Positions 1-9,754 of a DNA stretch of 64,000 nt are shown piece after piece. The stretch comes from Variovorax boronicumulans (GTDB lineage: Bacteria; Pseudomonadota; Gammaproteobacteria; Burkholderiales; Burkholderiaceae_C), in assembly GCF_007677875.1 (NCBI RefSeq), contig NZ_VEDO01000001.1, forward strand, positions 372,001 to 436,000, read 5' to 3'. Each line of letters begins with the position of its first letter. Positions within the stretch are counted from its first letter, which is position 1. The notes under the pieces are model-generated. The model worked only from the letters and a program-made list of their open reading frames with translations, was not told the origin of the DNA and ran no database searches. The position numbers and the translations under genes are program-made.

Positions 1-689
1 ATGCGGATCGCGAAGGCGGTGGCCTCGGTCAGCGCGCGGTCCTGCGCGGCCTCGGGCAGGGTCGCGCCGTCGGCCAGCGCCATGGCTTCCTTCCAGCGGT
101 CCAGGAAGCGCTGGCGCTGCTGCTCGACGAGTTGCGGCACGAGCGGCAGGGCCTGCGCCGCCAGCGCGCGCAGCTGGCCCAGGCGCTCGCCCAGCATCGC
201 CGCGAGGCGCGCACCTTCGCGCTGGCGCGCGGCCAGCAGTTCCTTGACGACCTTCTCGGCCAGCGGCAGCAACTCTTCGTCGAGCTCGCCTGCGCCGTGC
301 TGTTCGGCGGAGGACAGCCGGATCACCTCGGCCACCGACAGCGGCGTGGCGGTCGGCAGCCAGGAGCGCACCTGGTCCTGCACGCTGTTGAGACGCTGCA
401 GCAGCCGCGGCGTGGGTTCGGGAACGCTGCCCGTGTCCACGCTGTCGATGGAGGCGCGCAGCTCGACCTTTCCACGCTTGAGCTTGGCCGTCAGCAGCTC
501 GCGCAGCGCGGGTTCCTGCTGGCGCAACTCGTCGGGCAGGCGGAAGGCGAGGTCGAGGAAGCGGCTGTTGACGGCGCGGATCTCGATGCCCAGGCGACGC
601 GACGGCTGGCTCCTGGCGTCGGTATCCGCGAGGTTACTGGCACCACTTTGCTGGGCGCTTGCGTAACCGGTCATGCTGTAGACTGGCAT
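1..689 (-). CDS. yicC: YicC family protein, 3' end cut by window edge
   Basis: Partial gene: about 229 residues are visible and the C-terminus lies off the left edge. The protein opens MPVYSMTGYASAQ, matching the MTGY(A/G) opening of YicC-family proteins, then reads RRLGIEIRAVNSRFLD, the conserved first block. YicC proteins act in RNA turnover (E. coli YicC is reported as an endoribonuclease); that role is family knowledge. I chose the ATG at 689; the ATG five codons in (674) is the alternative, but family members usually have a few residues before MTGY. It is divergent from the kinase at 763 with about 70 bp between them. Antisense open frames over this region are GC-driven shadows. Confidence 0.85.
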   Translation of the reverse strand, partial: MPVYSMTGYASAQQSGASNLADTDARSQPSRRLGIEIRAVNSRFLDLAFRLPDELRQQEPALRELLTAKLKRGKVELRASIDSVDTGSVPEPTPRLLQRLNSVQDQVRSWLPTATPLSVAEVIRLSSAEQHGAGELDEELLPLAEKVVKELLAARQREGARLAAMLGERLGQLRALAAQALPLVPQLVEQQRQRFLDRWKEAMALADGATLPEAAQDRALTEATAFAIR

Positions 690-762
690 GAGAACGTTTC
701 TGGTCGTTGCAAAGGCCAGAGAATAACGGCTTCCACCTCCCGCGACGATTGCAGCCCTTTCC

Positions 763-1776
763 ATGACCAAGAGCAAGCCGGCGCCGTTGCGGCCCGAGAC
801 CGTCATCGGTGGCTACCGCGTCGTGCGCAGGCTCTCCTCCGGCGGCTTCGGCATGGTCTACCTCGCCATCGACGGCGAAGGCAACCAGGTGGCGGTGAAG
901 GAATACCTGCCGTCTTCGCTGGCCTCGCGCGAACCCGGCCAGACGCTGCCCGTGGTGCCGTCCGAGAAACTCTCGCTGTACCGCCTGGGGCTCAAGAGTT
1001 TCTTCGAGGAAGGCCGCTCGCTCGCGCAGATCGCCCACCCCTCGGTGGTCAGCGTGCTGAACTTCTTTCGCGAGAACGAGACCGTCTACATGGTCATGAA
1101 CTACCTGGAGGGCGCGACCCTGCAGGACTTCATCATCACCTCGCGCGAACTCAAGCGGCCCAAGGTGTTCCGCGAGTCGACCATCCGATCGTTGTTCGAC
1201 GAAGTGCTGCGCGGCCTGCGCATCGTGCACCAGCACAAGATGCTGCATCTGGACATCAAGCCGGCCAACATCTTCATCACCGACGACGACAAGGCCGTAC
1301 TGATCGACTTCGGCGCCGCGCGCGAGGTGCTGAACAAGGAAGGCAACTTCATCCGCCCCATGTACACGCCTGGCTTCGCCGCGCCCGAGATGTACCGGCG
1401 CGACGCCACCATGGGGCCGTGGACCGACATCTACGCGATCGGTGCCTGCATCTACGCCTGCATGCTGGGCTTTCCGCCGGCCGAGGCGCCGCAGCGACTC
1501 GAGAAGGACCGCATCACGGCGTCGCTCGCGCGGCTGCGCGGCGTCTATTCCGACAACCTGATCGAGGTGGTGGAGTGGTGCATGGCGCTGGACCCGCTGG
1601 CCCGGCCGCAGTCGGTGTTCGCGCTGCAGAAGGAGCTCAGCCGCGAGGGCGAGCGCCGCTACACCAAGCTGTCGATGAGCGAGAAGATCCGCATGCAGTT
1701 CGATACGCTGGTCTCGGATGGCAAGAAGAGCGCGGCCACGCCCCCTGCCGGATCGGTGGGCAAGACCTCGCGATGA
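763..1776 (+). CDS. Soluble serine/threonine protein kinase (Hanks type)
   Basis: 337 aa. The complete kinase domain spans about residues 18-290: glycine loop LSSGGFGMVY (24-33), VAVK lysine K46, catalytic loop HLDIKPANI with D164, K166 and N169, DFG at 182-184 and an APE-type motif in FAAPEM. The catalytic loop reads HLD instead of HRD, so this is an RD-minus kinase, which can be active without activation-loop phosphorylation. There is no transmembrane segment and no PASTA repeat; the tail is short and polar. The stop overlaps the start of the PP2C phosphatase by four bases (ATGA), so the two are translationally coupled and probably act as an opposing pair. Substrates are unknown. Confidence 0.9.
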   Translation: MTKSKPAPLRPETVIGGYRVVRRLSSGGFGMVYLAIDGEGNQVAVKEYLPSSLASREPGQTLPVVPSEKLSLYRLGLKSFFEEGRSLAQIAHPSVVSVLNFFRENETVYMVMNYLEGATLQDFIITSRELKRPKVFRESTIRSLFDEVLRGLRIVHQHKMLHLDIKPANIFITDDDKAVLIDFGAAREVLNKEGNFIRPMYTPGFAAPEMYRRDATMGPWTDIYAIGACIYACMLGFPPAEAPQRLEKDRITASLARLRGVYSDNLIEVVEWCMALDPLARPQSVFALQKELSREGERRYTKLSMSEKIRMQFDTLVSDGKKSAATPPAGSVGKTSR

Positions 1777-2660
1777 GGTTTTCGGTCTTCCAGGTCAGCC
1801 GCCGCGGTGGCCGGGCCAAGAACGAGGACCGCATGGGCTACTGTTACACGCGCGAGTCCGGCCTGTTCGTGCTGGCCGACGGCATGGGTGGCCACCCCGA
1901 GGGCGAGGCCGCTGCCCAGCTGGCGGTGCAGACGGTCTCGGCTCTGCACCAGCAGCAGGCCACGCCGCAGCTGGCGCGGGCCAGCGACTTCCTCGTGCAC
2001 GCGCTGCTGGCCTCGCACCGACGCATCCTGCGCTACGGCGAGGAACGCGGCCTGGCCGACACGCCGCGCACCACGCTGGTGGCAGCCGTGCTGCAGGGCG
2101 ACAGCCTGACCTGGCTGCATTGCGGCGATTCGCGGCTGTACCTGGTGCGCGGGGGCGCGCTGTTGGCGCGCACGCGCGACCATTCCTACCTCGAACAGAT
2201 GCCCCCCGACATGGCGCGCGCAGGGGGGGTCAGCCGCAACGTGCTCTACACCTGCCTGGGCTCTCCCGTGGCGCCCGAGTACGAGCTGACCGGCCCGGTG
2301 GCGCTGCAGCGCGGCGACAAGATGCTGCTGTGCTCGGACGGCCTGTGGTCCAGCGTGAGCGACGAGCGCATCGTCGAGCAGCTGGGTGCCCTACCCGTGG
2401 CGCAGGCCGTGCCGGAACTCGTGGAGCAGGCGCTGCGTGCGGCGGGGGACAGCAGCGACAACGTGACCGCGCTGGCGCTGGAATGGCGCTCGGCGGATGC
2501 CTTCGCTTCCACGCGCGGGCAGGCACCCGATGCATTTGCCGCCACCGTGCAGGGCACGGATTCCAAGGCCGCCGTGCCAGAGCTGGACGAAGCCGCCATC
2601 GACCGCTCCATCGCTGAGATCAACGAAGCCATCCGCCGCACGGCTGCCCGCCGGATTTGA
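1773..2660 (+). CDS. PP2C-family Ser/Thr protein phosphatase
   Basis: 295 aa. It has the PP2C/PPM motifs in order: KNEDR (16-20), the metal-binding ADGMGG (35-40), CGDSR (118-121), the RDHS region, CSDGLW (D189) and the final SSDNVTALAL with D229. All metal-ligand aspartates are present, so it should be an active Mn/Mg-dependent phosphatase. The start overlaps the kinase stop (ATGA). The last 60 residues are a low-complexity acidic tail absent from minimal PP2C domains. The likely role is to reverse phosphorylation by the upstream kinase; this is inference from the pairing. Confidence 0.9.
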   Translation: MRFSVFQVSRRGGRAKNEDRMGYCYTRESGLFVLADGMGGHPEGEAAAQLAVQTVSALHQQQATPQLARASDFLVHALLASHRRILRYGEERGLADTPRTTLVAAVLQGDSLTWLHCGDSRLYLVRGGALLARTRDHSYLEQMPPDMARAGGVSRNVLYTCLGSPVAPEYELTGPVALQRGDKMLLCSDGLWSSVSDERIVEQLGALPVAQAVPELVEQALRAAGDSSDNVTALALEWRSADAFASTRGQAPDAFAATVQGTDSKAAVPELDEAAIDRSIAEINEAIRRTAARRI

Positions 2661-2702
2661 CCTGCGCCGGACGCAGGCTTGGCGCTTGGCGACAATCGCA
2701 CC

Positions 2703-3431
2703 ATGACTGAATTTGCAAGAACCGGCGGCCGGGCCGCCGACCAGCTGCGCGCCGTGCGCATCACCCGCGGCTTCACCATCCACGCCGAGGGTTCGGTGCT
2801 GATCGAGTTCGGCCAGACGCGCGTGCTGTGCACCGCCTCGGTCGAGGAGAAGGTGCCGCCGCACCAGAAAGGCAGCGGCGAGGGTTGGGTCACGGCCGAA
2901 TACGGCATGCTGCCGCGCGCCACCCACACGCGCGGCAGCCGCGAGGCGGCCAAGGGCAAGCAAAGTGGCCGCACGCAGGAGATCCAGCGCCTGATCGGCC
3001 GCTCGCTGCGCGCCGTGTTCGACCTGAAACGCCTGGGCGAGCGCACCATCCACCTCGATTGCGACGTGCTCCAGGCCGACGGCGGCACGCGCACCGCTGC
3101 CATCACGGGCGCCTTCGTGGCCGCGCAGGATGCCGTCAACAAGCTGCTGGCCGAGGGCAAGCTCGCCGCCTCGCCCATCGTGCACCCGGTCGCCGCGGTC
3201 TCGGTCGGCATCGCCCAGGGCACGCCGCTGCTGGACCTCGAGTACGTCGAAGACGCGGCCTGCGACACCGACATGAACGTGGTCATGACCGGTGCCGGCC
3301 ACTTCGTCGAGGTGCAGGGCACGGCCGAGGGCGCAGCCTTCACGCGTGCCGAGATGGACCACCTGCTGCAGCTGGCCGACAAGGGCATCCAGGAACTCAT
3401 CGCGCTGCAGCTGGCGGCGCTGGCGGGTTGA
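2703..3431 (+). CDS. rph: Ribonuclease PH
   Basis: 242 aa, close to the usual family length of about 238. The enzyme trims the 3' ends of tRNA precursors phosphorolytically. Visible signatures are the [19 protein letters not shown] block, [13 protein letters not shown] and [20 protein letters not shown], all characteristic of RNase PH, not PNPase. I chose the ATG at 2703 because the longer frame to 2679 adds eight residues unlike the family. It follows the phosphatase by 42 bp and precedes rdgB by 8 bp, so it is part of a same-strand run from the kinase to the SDR. Confidence 0.95.
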   Translation: MTEFARTGGRAADQLRAVRITRGFTIHAEGSVLIEFGQTRVLCTASVEEKVPPHQKGSGEGWVTAEYGMLPRATHTRGSREAAKGKQSGRTQEIQRLIGRSLRAVFDLKRLGERTIHLDCDVLQADGGTRTAAITGAFVAAQDAVNKLLAEGKLAASPIVHPVAAVSVGIAQGTPLLDLEYVEDAACDTDMNVVMTGAGHFVEVQGTAEGAAFTRAEMDHLLQLADKGIQELIALQLAALAG

Positions 3432-3439
3432 GGGCGGGC

Positions 3440-4039
3440 ATGGACCTGGTCCTCGCTTCCAACAACCAGGGCAAGCTGGCCGAGTTGCAGGCCTTGTTCG
3501 CGCCGCTGGACGTGCGCCTCGTGGCCCAGGGTGAACTGGACGTGCCCGAGGCCGAGGAGCCCTACCGCACCTTCGTCGAGAACGCGCTGACCAAGGCCCG
3601 CAACGCCGCGCGCCATACGGGTCTTGCCGCTGTGGCCGACGACGCCGGCCTGTGCGTGGACGCCTTCGGCGGCCTGCCCGGCGTGGATACGGCCTACTAC
3701 GCCACGCAGTTCGGCTATGCCAAGGGCGACGACAACAATGTGCGCGCGCTGCTCGAGCAGATGCGCGGGGTGCAGAACCGGCGTGCCGCGCTGGTCAGCA
3801 CCTTGGTGGCCGTGCGCAGCCCGCAAGACCCGGAGCCGCTGATCGCGGTCGGCCGCGCGGTCGGCCGCATCACCGAGGCGCCGGTGGGCGAGGGCGGTTT
3901 CGGCTTCGACCCCGTGATGTGGATCGAGGCCTTCGGCAAGACCTTCGCCGAACTGCCGGCCGAGGTGAAGAACGCCCACAGCCACCGCGGCCAGGCTGCG
4001 CGCGAGATGCTGCGGCTCATGCGCGAGCGCTGGTTCTAG
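3440..4039 (+). CDS. rdgB: XTP/dITP diphosphatase (non-canonical purine NTP pyrophosphatase)
   Basis: 199 aa, the normal size for RdgB/HAM1. It removes dITP, XTP and ITP from the nucleotide pool. Motifs: SNNQGKLAE at the N-terminus (nucleotide binding), FVENALTKARNAA, ADDAGLCVDAFGGLPGV with the catalytic acidic pair D67/D68, and GFGFDPV near residue 155. Its stop (TAG, ending 4039) is followed at the very next base by the hemW start, and it begins 8 bp after rph, so rph, rdgB and hemW are almost certainly co-transcribed. Confidence 0.95.
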   Translation: MDLVLASNNQGKLAELQALFAPLDVRLVAQGELDVPEAEEPYRTFVENALTKARNAARHTGLAAVADDAGLCVDAFGGLPGVDTAYYATQFGYAKGDDNNVRALLEQMRGVQNRRAALVSTLVAVRSPQDPEPLIAVGRAVGRITEAPVGEGGFGFDPVMWIEAFGKTFAELPAEVKNAHSHRGQAAREMLRLMRERWF

Positions 4040-5308
4040 ATGTCCGGCCAGGCTCCCCGTGCGCCGACGGAGTACATGCGGCCCGGCCTGCTGCAGCTGC
4101 AGGCCCAGCCGCCGCTCGCGCTGTACCTGCACTTGCCCTGGTGCATCCGCAAGTGCCCGTACTGCGACTTCAACTCGCATGCCGTGCGCGGCGACGAGGC
4201 CGTGGTGCGCTGGGCCGGCGCCGATGCGCCGGCCGTCACCCAGGTCGCCGCGCCCGCCGAGCTGCCCGAGCAGCGCTACATCGACGCACTGATCGCCGAC
4301 CTGGAAGCCGCTCTGCCGCTGGTCTGGGGCCGTACTGTGCACAGTGTTTTCATCGGGGGCGGCACGCCCAGCCTGTTCTCGCCCCAGGCCATCGACCGGC
4401 TGCTGGGCGACGTGCGCGCCCGGCTGCGGCTGGAGGCGGACTGCGAGATCACGCTGGAGGCCAACCCCGGCACCTTCGAGAAGGACCGCTTCCGCGCCTA
4501 CCGCGCGGCCGGCGTCACGCGGCTATCAGTGGGTGTGCAGAGCTTCGACGACGCCATGCTGCAGGCCGTAGGCCGCGTGCACGACCGCCGCCAGGCCATC
4601 GCCGCGCTGGAAGAAGCAGCCCAGGCCTTCGACACCTTCAATCTGGACCTCATGTACGCGCTGCCGGGCCAGACGCCCGCAATGCTGGCGCAGGACCTCG
4701 ACACTGCGCTGGCGTTGGCGCCGCCGCACCTGTCGGTCTACCACCTCACCATCGAGCCGAACACCTTCTTCGCCAAGCATCCGCCCGTGCTGCCGGAGGA
4801 AGACATCGCCTACGGCATGCTGGACCAGATCACCGAGGCAACGGGCCGCGCCGGCCTGGAGCGCTACGAGGTCTCGGCCTATGCGCGCCCCAGCCACCGC
4901 TGCGTGCACAACCTCAACTACTGGCAGTTCGGCGACTACCTCGGCATCGGCGCGGGCGCGCACAGCAAGCTCAGCTTCGCGCACCGCGTGGTGCGTCAGG
5001 TGCGGCTGCGCGAGCCGGGTCTTTACATGGCGCAGGCCTTGGCCGGTGCCGCGCTGGCGCAGGACGAAGACGTGCGCCGCGCGGACCTGCCGTTCGAGTT
5101 CATGCTCAATGCGCTGCGTTTGCGCGAAGGCTTTGCGCTGCAGGACTTCAGCGAGCGCACCGGCCTGCCGCTGTCGGCCATCGCCGCCGGGCTGGCCGAG
5201 GGCGAACGCCGCGGCCTGCTCGTGCGCGAGGCCGCGCGTGTGCGGCCGAGCGAGAAGGGTTTCGACTTCCTGAGCGACCTGCAGGAGATCTTTCTGTCCG
5301 GCGCGTAG
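4040..5308 (+). CDS. hemW: Heme chaperone HemW (HemN-like radical SAM protein)
   Basis: 422 aa. It has the radical SAM cysteine motif CIRKCPYCDF with C35, C39 and C42, the spacing CxxxCxxC, followed by GGGTPSLF and NLDLMYALPGQ, typical of the HemN/HemW family. It lacks the N-terminal extension of true coproporphyrinogen dehydrogenase HemN, and it sits beside rdgB, the usual place for hemW. HemW binds heme and delivers it to target proteins such as respiratory enzymes (family knowledge). Between the cluster motif and GGGTPS there is a loop of about 25 residues (50-75) that is longer than in E. coli HemW. Confidence 0.92.
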   Translation: MSGQAPRAPTEYMRPGLLQLQAQPPLALYLHLPWCIRKCPYCDFNSHAVRGDEAVVRWAGADAPAVTQVAAPAELPEQRYIDALIADLEAALPLVWGRTVHSVFIGGGTPSLFSPQAIDRLLGDVRARLRLEADCEITLEANPGTFEKDRFRAYRAAGVTRLSVGVQSFDDAMLQAVGRVHDRRQAIAALEEAAQAFDTFNLDLMYALPGQTPAMLAQDLDTALALAPPHLSVYHLTIEPNTFFAKHPPVLPEEDIAYGMLDQITEATGRAGLERYEVSAYARPSHRCVHNLNYWQFGDYLGIGAGAHSKLSFAHRVVRQVRLREPGLYMAQALAGAALAQDEDVRRADLPFEFMLNALRLREGFALQDFSERTGLPLSAIAAGLAEGERRGLLVREAARVRPSEKGFDFLSDLQEIFLSGA

Positions 5309-5335
5309 CGCCTTCCATTTCAACGGAGCACCCCC

Positions 5336-6133
5336 ATGGATCTGCAGTTGACGGGCCAGCATGTCTTGATCACCGGCGGCAGCAAGGGCATCGGCTTGGC
5401 CTGTGCCCAAGCCTTCCTGCGCGAAGGCGCGCGTGTGAGCCTGGTGTCGCGCGAGGCCGCAAACCTGGAACGCGCGGCGATGGCCCTGCGCGCCGATTTC
5501 GCCGACGCCGGCACGCGTGTGCAGACCCACGCGGCAGACCTGCGCGACGCGGCCGCGGCGTTGGCTGCGGTCGATGCCATCGAGCAGCAGGCCGGCGCCG
5601 TGCAGGTGCTCGTGAACTCGGCCGGCGCGGCCAAGCGCACGCCGCCCGACGAACTGACGCCCCAGGCCTGGCACGACGCCATGGACGCCAAGTACTTCAG
5701 CTACATCCACGTGCTGGACCCGCTGGTCAAGCGCATGGCCGAGCGCGGCGGCGGCGCCATCGTCAACGTCATCGGCGCGGGCGGCAAGGTGGCCAGCCCC
5801 ATCCACATGCCAGGTGGTGCGGCCAATGCGGCGCTGATGCTGGCCTCGGCCGGCATGGCCGCGGCCTACGCGGCCAGGGGCGTGCGGGTGAACGCGGTGA
5901 ATCCGGGGCTCACGCTGACCGAGCGGCTCAAGGAAGGCCTCGCGGCCGATGCGCGGCTGCAGGGCATCGATGCCGAAGAGGCGCTGCGCCGCGCCACCGC
6001 GCGGCTGCCGCTGGGCCGCATCGCCGAGCCCGCCGAGATCGCTGACGCCGTGTTGTTCCTGGCCTCGGCCCGCGCGAGCTACATCACGGGTGCGGTCCTG
6101 GCCATGGACGGCGCCGTGACGCCAATGATCTGA
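5336..6133 (+). CDS. SDR-fold protein lacking the Ser-Tyr-Lys catalytic residues
   Basis: 265 aa Rossmann protein of the short-chain dehydrogenase family. The cofactor loop is intact (ITGGSKGIGLA, residues 13-23), as are the LVNSAG strand and the C-terminal ITGAVLAMDGA. The catalytic region reads NVIGAGG, then HMPGGAANAALML: by alignment the serine is Gly, the tyrosine of YxxxK is Gly and the lysine is Asn. It may therefore bind NAD(P) without normal SDR chemistry, or use another mechanism. The start at 5336 follows hemW by 27 bp with a GGAG ribosome site. Its stop abuts the stop of the convergent gene at 6134. Substrate unknown. Confidence 0.8.
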   Translation: MDLQLTGQHVLITGGSKGIGLACAQAFLREGARVSLVSREAANLERAAMALRADFADAGTRVQTHAADLRDAAAALAAVDAIEQQAGAVQVLVNSAGAAKRTPPDELTPQAWHDAMDAKYFSYIHVLDPLVKRMAERGGGAIVNVIGAGGKVASPIHMPGGAANAALMLASAGMAAAYAARGVRVNAVNPGLTLTERLKEGLAADARLQGIDAEEALRRATARLPLGRIAEPAEIADAVLFLASARASYITGAVLAMDGAVTPMI

Positions 6134-6991
6134 TCAGTGCTGCGCGCGCCGCAGCGCGGAGACGCGGTCGGCGATGACGGCCGTGTCGCGCGGCTCGTCG
6201 GCGAACACCAGGTACTTCTCGAGGTCCAGCACGGCCTCGTCGGTGTTGCCCAGGTCGGCGTGCGTGAGGCCGCGGTCGCGGTACTCGGACCAGGCCTCGG
6301 GCAGCAGCACCACGAGCCGGTTCTGCACCGCCAGCAGCCGTTGAGCATCGGACTGGCTGCGGTGGATTTCCTTCAGGTTGCGCAGCATGCGCGCCAGGAT
6401 GTCGCGCGGCTTGGCCGACTGCAGGTACAGGCCCAGGGGGACGTCGAAGTCCTCGCCGTGCTCGGCCTGTTGCTGCTGCTTGTAGGGCGCCAGGCGCTCG
6501 ACCAGTTCCTCGCGGCTCAGCGACTGGCCGACGAACGGGTCGATCACCACCTGGCCCTTGGGCAGGTTGACCTTGACCAGGAAGTGGCCCGGGAAGTTGA
6601 TGCCGCGCACCTGCAGGTGCAGGCCCTGCGCCAGTTCCATCCAGAGCACGGCCAGCGAGATCGGAATCCCCATGCGGGTGCGGAGCACGGCATTGAGGTA
6701 ACTGTTGTCGGGGTCGTAGTAGTTGTTGACGTTGCCGCCAAAACCGAGCTCGCGGTAGAAGAACTGGTTCAACATGCGCAGCCGGTGCAGCGGCGGCGCA
6801 TCGGCCGCCAGGCGGCGCTGCAGTCGGGCCTGCAACTGGTCCATGTCGCCCAGCACCTGCTGCACGTCGAGCTCGGGGTACTCGTCCTGCGCCAGGCTGG
6901 CGCAGGCCTCGAGCAGGGGGAACTGCTCGTCGCTCTGGACCAGGGCGGCGAAGTACTCGAGCGGGGTCGGGATCGAATAGCGGGGCGGCAT
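6134..6991 (-). CDS. SirB1 family protein (transglutaminase-like fold plus TPR)
   Basis: 285 aa. Residues about 35-170 match the SirB1/Transglut_core2 type (NQFFYRELGFGGN, then RTRMGIPISLAVLWMELA and FPGHFLVK), and the C-terminal 90 residues form tetratricopeptide-like helices (YRDRGLTHADLGNTDEA). SirB1 proteins are widespread next to core genes and their biochemical function is not settled. The classic transglutaminase cysteine is not present at the expected point, so I infer a non-catalytic or altered role. It lies 52 bp downstream of murJ on the same strand and may be co-transcribed with it. The start ATG at 6991 is the first in frame. Confidence 0.85.
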   Translation of the reverse strand: MPPRYSIPTPLEYFAALVQSDEQFPLLEACASLAQDEYPELDVQQVLGDMDQLQARLQRRLAADAPPLHRLRMLNQFFYRELGFGGNVNNYYDPDNSYLNAVLRTRMGIPISLAVLWMELAQGLHLQVRGINFPGHFLVKVNLPKGQVVIDPFVGQSLSREELVERLAPYKQQQQAEHGEDFDVPLGLYLQSAKPRDILARMLRNLKEIHRSQSDAQRLLAVQNRLVVLLPEAWSEYRDRGLTHADLGNTDEAVLDLEKYLVFADEPRDTAVIADRVSALRRAQH

Positions 6992-7043
6992 CGGTTCTTT
7001 GTAATGGACGGGCCTGGGCGCGTCAAGCGAGGGGCCGATGCCC

Positions 7044-8612
<1,569 letters not shown>

Positions 8613-8674
8613 CGCGGCGAGTGTAGCCAGCGGCCAGGGCCGTTCCGGGCGCGCCGCCCGGAACTTGACGCCGC

Positions 8675-8683
8675 TGTTATACT
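8675..8683 (+). promoter_or_regulatory. Extended -10 promoter of rpsT
   Basis: TGTTATACT is an extended -10 element (TG at 8675, TATACT at 8678-8683), followed by GGCGGGC as a probable start region about 45 bp before the rpsT ATG. A TTGACG at 8665 is too close to serve as its -35, so I read this as an extended -10 promoter. Start site not tested. Confidence 0.5.
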
Positions 8684-8730
8684 GGCGGGCTTTGCTGGCA
8701 ACATCCTCAAGCCCTTAAGGAACACATACC

Positions 8731-9036
8731 ATGGCAACCAAGCCGAAGAAGAAGAACCCGCGCCTGGCGTCGGGCCGCAAGCGCGTCCGTCAGGACATCA
8801 AGATCAACGCCGCGAACACCTCGCTGCGTTCCAAGTACCGTACCTTCGTCAAGAACGTCGAGAAGGCCGTGGCCGCCGGCGACAAGGAGAAGGCCACCGA
8901 ACTGTTCGGCAAGATGCAATCCGTGGTCGACACCGTCGCCGACAAGGGCATCTTCCACAAGAACAAGGCCGCGCGCGACAAGAGCCGCCTGGCCGCCAAA
9001 GTCAAGGCCCTGGCCACTGCCCCGGCCGCAGCCTAA
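8731..9036 (+). CDS. rpsT: 30S ribosomal protein S20
   Basis: 101 aa, lysine- and alanine-rich. It binds 16S rRNA early in 30S assembly. Family features are the basic N-terminus ([21 protein letters not shown]), the [15 protein letters not shown] helix, [21 protein letters not shown] and the alanine-rich end. It is slightly longer at the C-terminus than E. coli S20 (87 aa), normal for Comamonadaceae. It is monocistronic, between an extended -10 promoter and a strong rho-independent terminator, with ribosome site AAGGA before ATG 8731. Confidence 0.98.
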   Translation: MATKPKKKNPRLASGRKRVRQDIKINAANTSLRSKYRTFVKNVEKAVAAGDKEKATELFGKMQSVVDTVADKGIFHKNKAARDKSRLAAKVKALATAPAAA

Positions 9037-9051
9037 ACCAGCCAACCCGCC

Positions 9052-9133
9052 CGGGTTGCATCCGCAACCCGCCGTTTGACCGGGTGCGCTGCCAGCAAAG
9101 AAAAAGAGAAACCGCCTTCGGGCGGTTTTTTCT
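9052..9133 (+). terminator. Tandem hairpins ending in rho-independent terminator of rpsT
   Basis: Two stems follow the rpsT stop. The first is CGGGTTGC-ATCC-GCAACCCG (9052-9071, 8 bp stem, no T run). The second is ACCGCC-TTCG-GGCGGT (9111-9126) with a UUCG-type tetraloop and a run of T from 9125, a textbook intrinsic terminator. Confidence 0.9.
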
Positions 9134-9157
9134 TGGGCGGATGAAACAGGAAAGGCG

Positions 9158-9475
9158 TCAGCGCTTGGGCGGCTCGGGCACCAGGCAGGCCTCGGCCACC
9201 TGCAGCTCGTTGTCGCGCGCGAAGTTCATCGCGAAGTCCCAGGCCATCACGTCGTAGTCACGCAGGTCGCGGTGCACGATCACGCACTTGATGCCGTTCA
9301 CCGTAGTGGGCACGCACCATGGCGAGTAGCCCAGGTGGCTGCCCGGCTGCGGCCCGCCCGGCCGGAACTGGCTCAGCACGCCGGCCAGCCGTTCGGCCCA
9401 GTCGCTGGGGCGAAATGTGCGTCCGTCGCGGGTAATGCCCTGGATGAAGACTTCCTTGGACGGGGGCGGGGTCAT
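9158..9475 (-). CDS. DUF3579 domain protein
   Basis: 105 aa, beginning MTPPPSKEVFIQGIT. The whole protein corresponds to the small uncharacterised DUF3579 family of betaproteobacteria: FIQGIT near the N-terminus, FRPSDWAERL, then a region of CVPTTVNGIKCVIV and WDFAMNFARDN. I chose the ATG at 9475 because the open frame upstream to 9628 adds 51 residues of compositionally poor sequence outside the family domain. Its position between rpsT and argD is a conserved neighbourhood in this family as I remember it. Function unknown. Confidence 0.85.
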   Translation of the reverse strand: MTPPPSKEVFIQGITRDGRTFRPSDWAERLAGVLSQFRPGGPQPGSHLGYSPWCVPTTVNGIKCVIVHRDLRDYDVMAWDFAMNFARDNELQVAEACLVPEPPKR

Positions 9476-9754
9476 CTGGTGGGGTCGATGGGAAAAGAGG
9501 CGCTGGGACGCTGCATTGTGTGCAGGACTTCTCGCAAGAACGGTGCCGTTCACTTGCTGCGGTGCACCAGAGTTTATCCGAGGCGCCTGTTCCTGCCCTG
9601 GCGTCCGGCGCATAGCTGTGATGCGCATTTGTCAAAAAAGCGAGCAATCGCTGCGCCTAGAATCGCCGTTCAGCGGGCCCAGGCAACTGCCGAGAGGCGC
9701 CGGTCTTGCTGAATCCCCCGTGTTTCGCACCGTTGTACTGGAGAGATCAGCACC

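Noticed and set aside
2246-4342. A 698-codon minus-strand frame over PP2C, rph and rdgB
   Set aside because: Same antisense compositional artefact; the plus-strand genes have complete catalytic motifs.
3652-6045. A 797-codon plus-strand frame across rdgB, hemW and the SDR
   Set aside because: It is an out-of-frame reading of three recognised genes, Arg/Ala/Gly-rich, without start context or domain.
8665-8683. A standard -35/-10 promoter (TTGACG/TATACT) for rpsT
   Set aside because: Only 7 bp separate the hexamers; the extended -10 alone is the better reading.
9629-9663. TTGTCA and TAGAAT as argD promoter
   Set aside because: The 23-bp spacing is outside the sigma-70 range.
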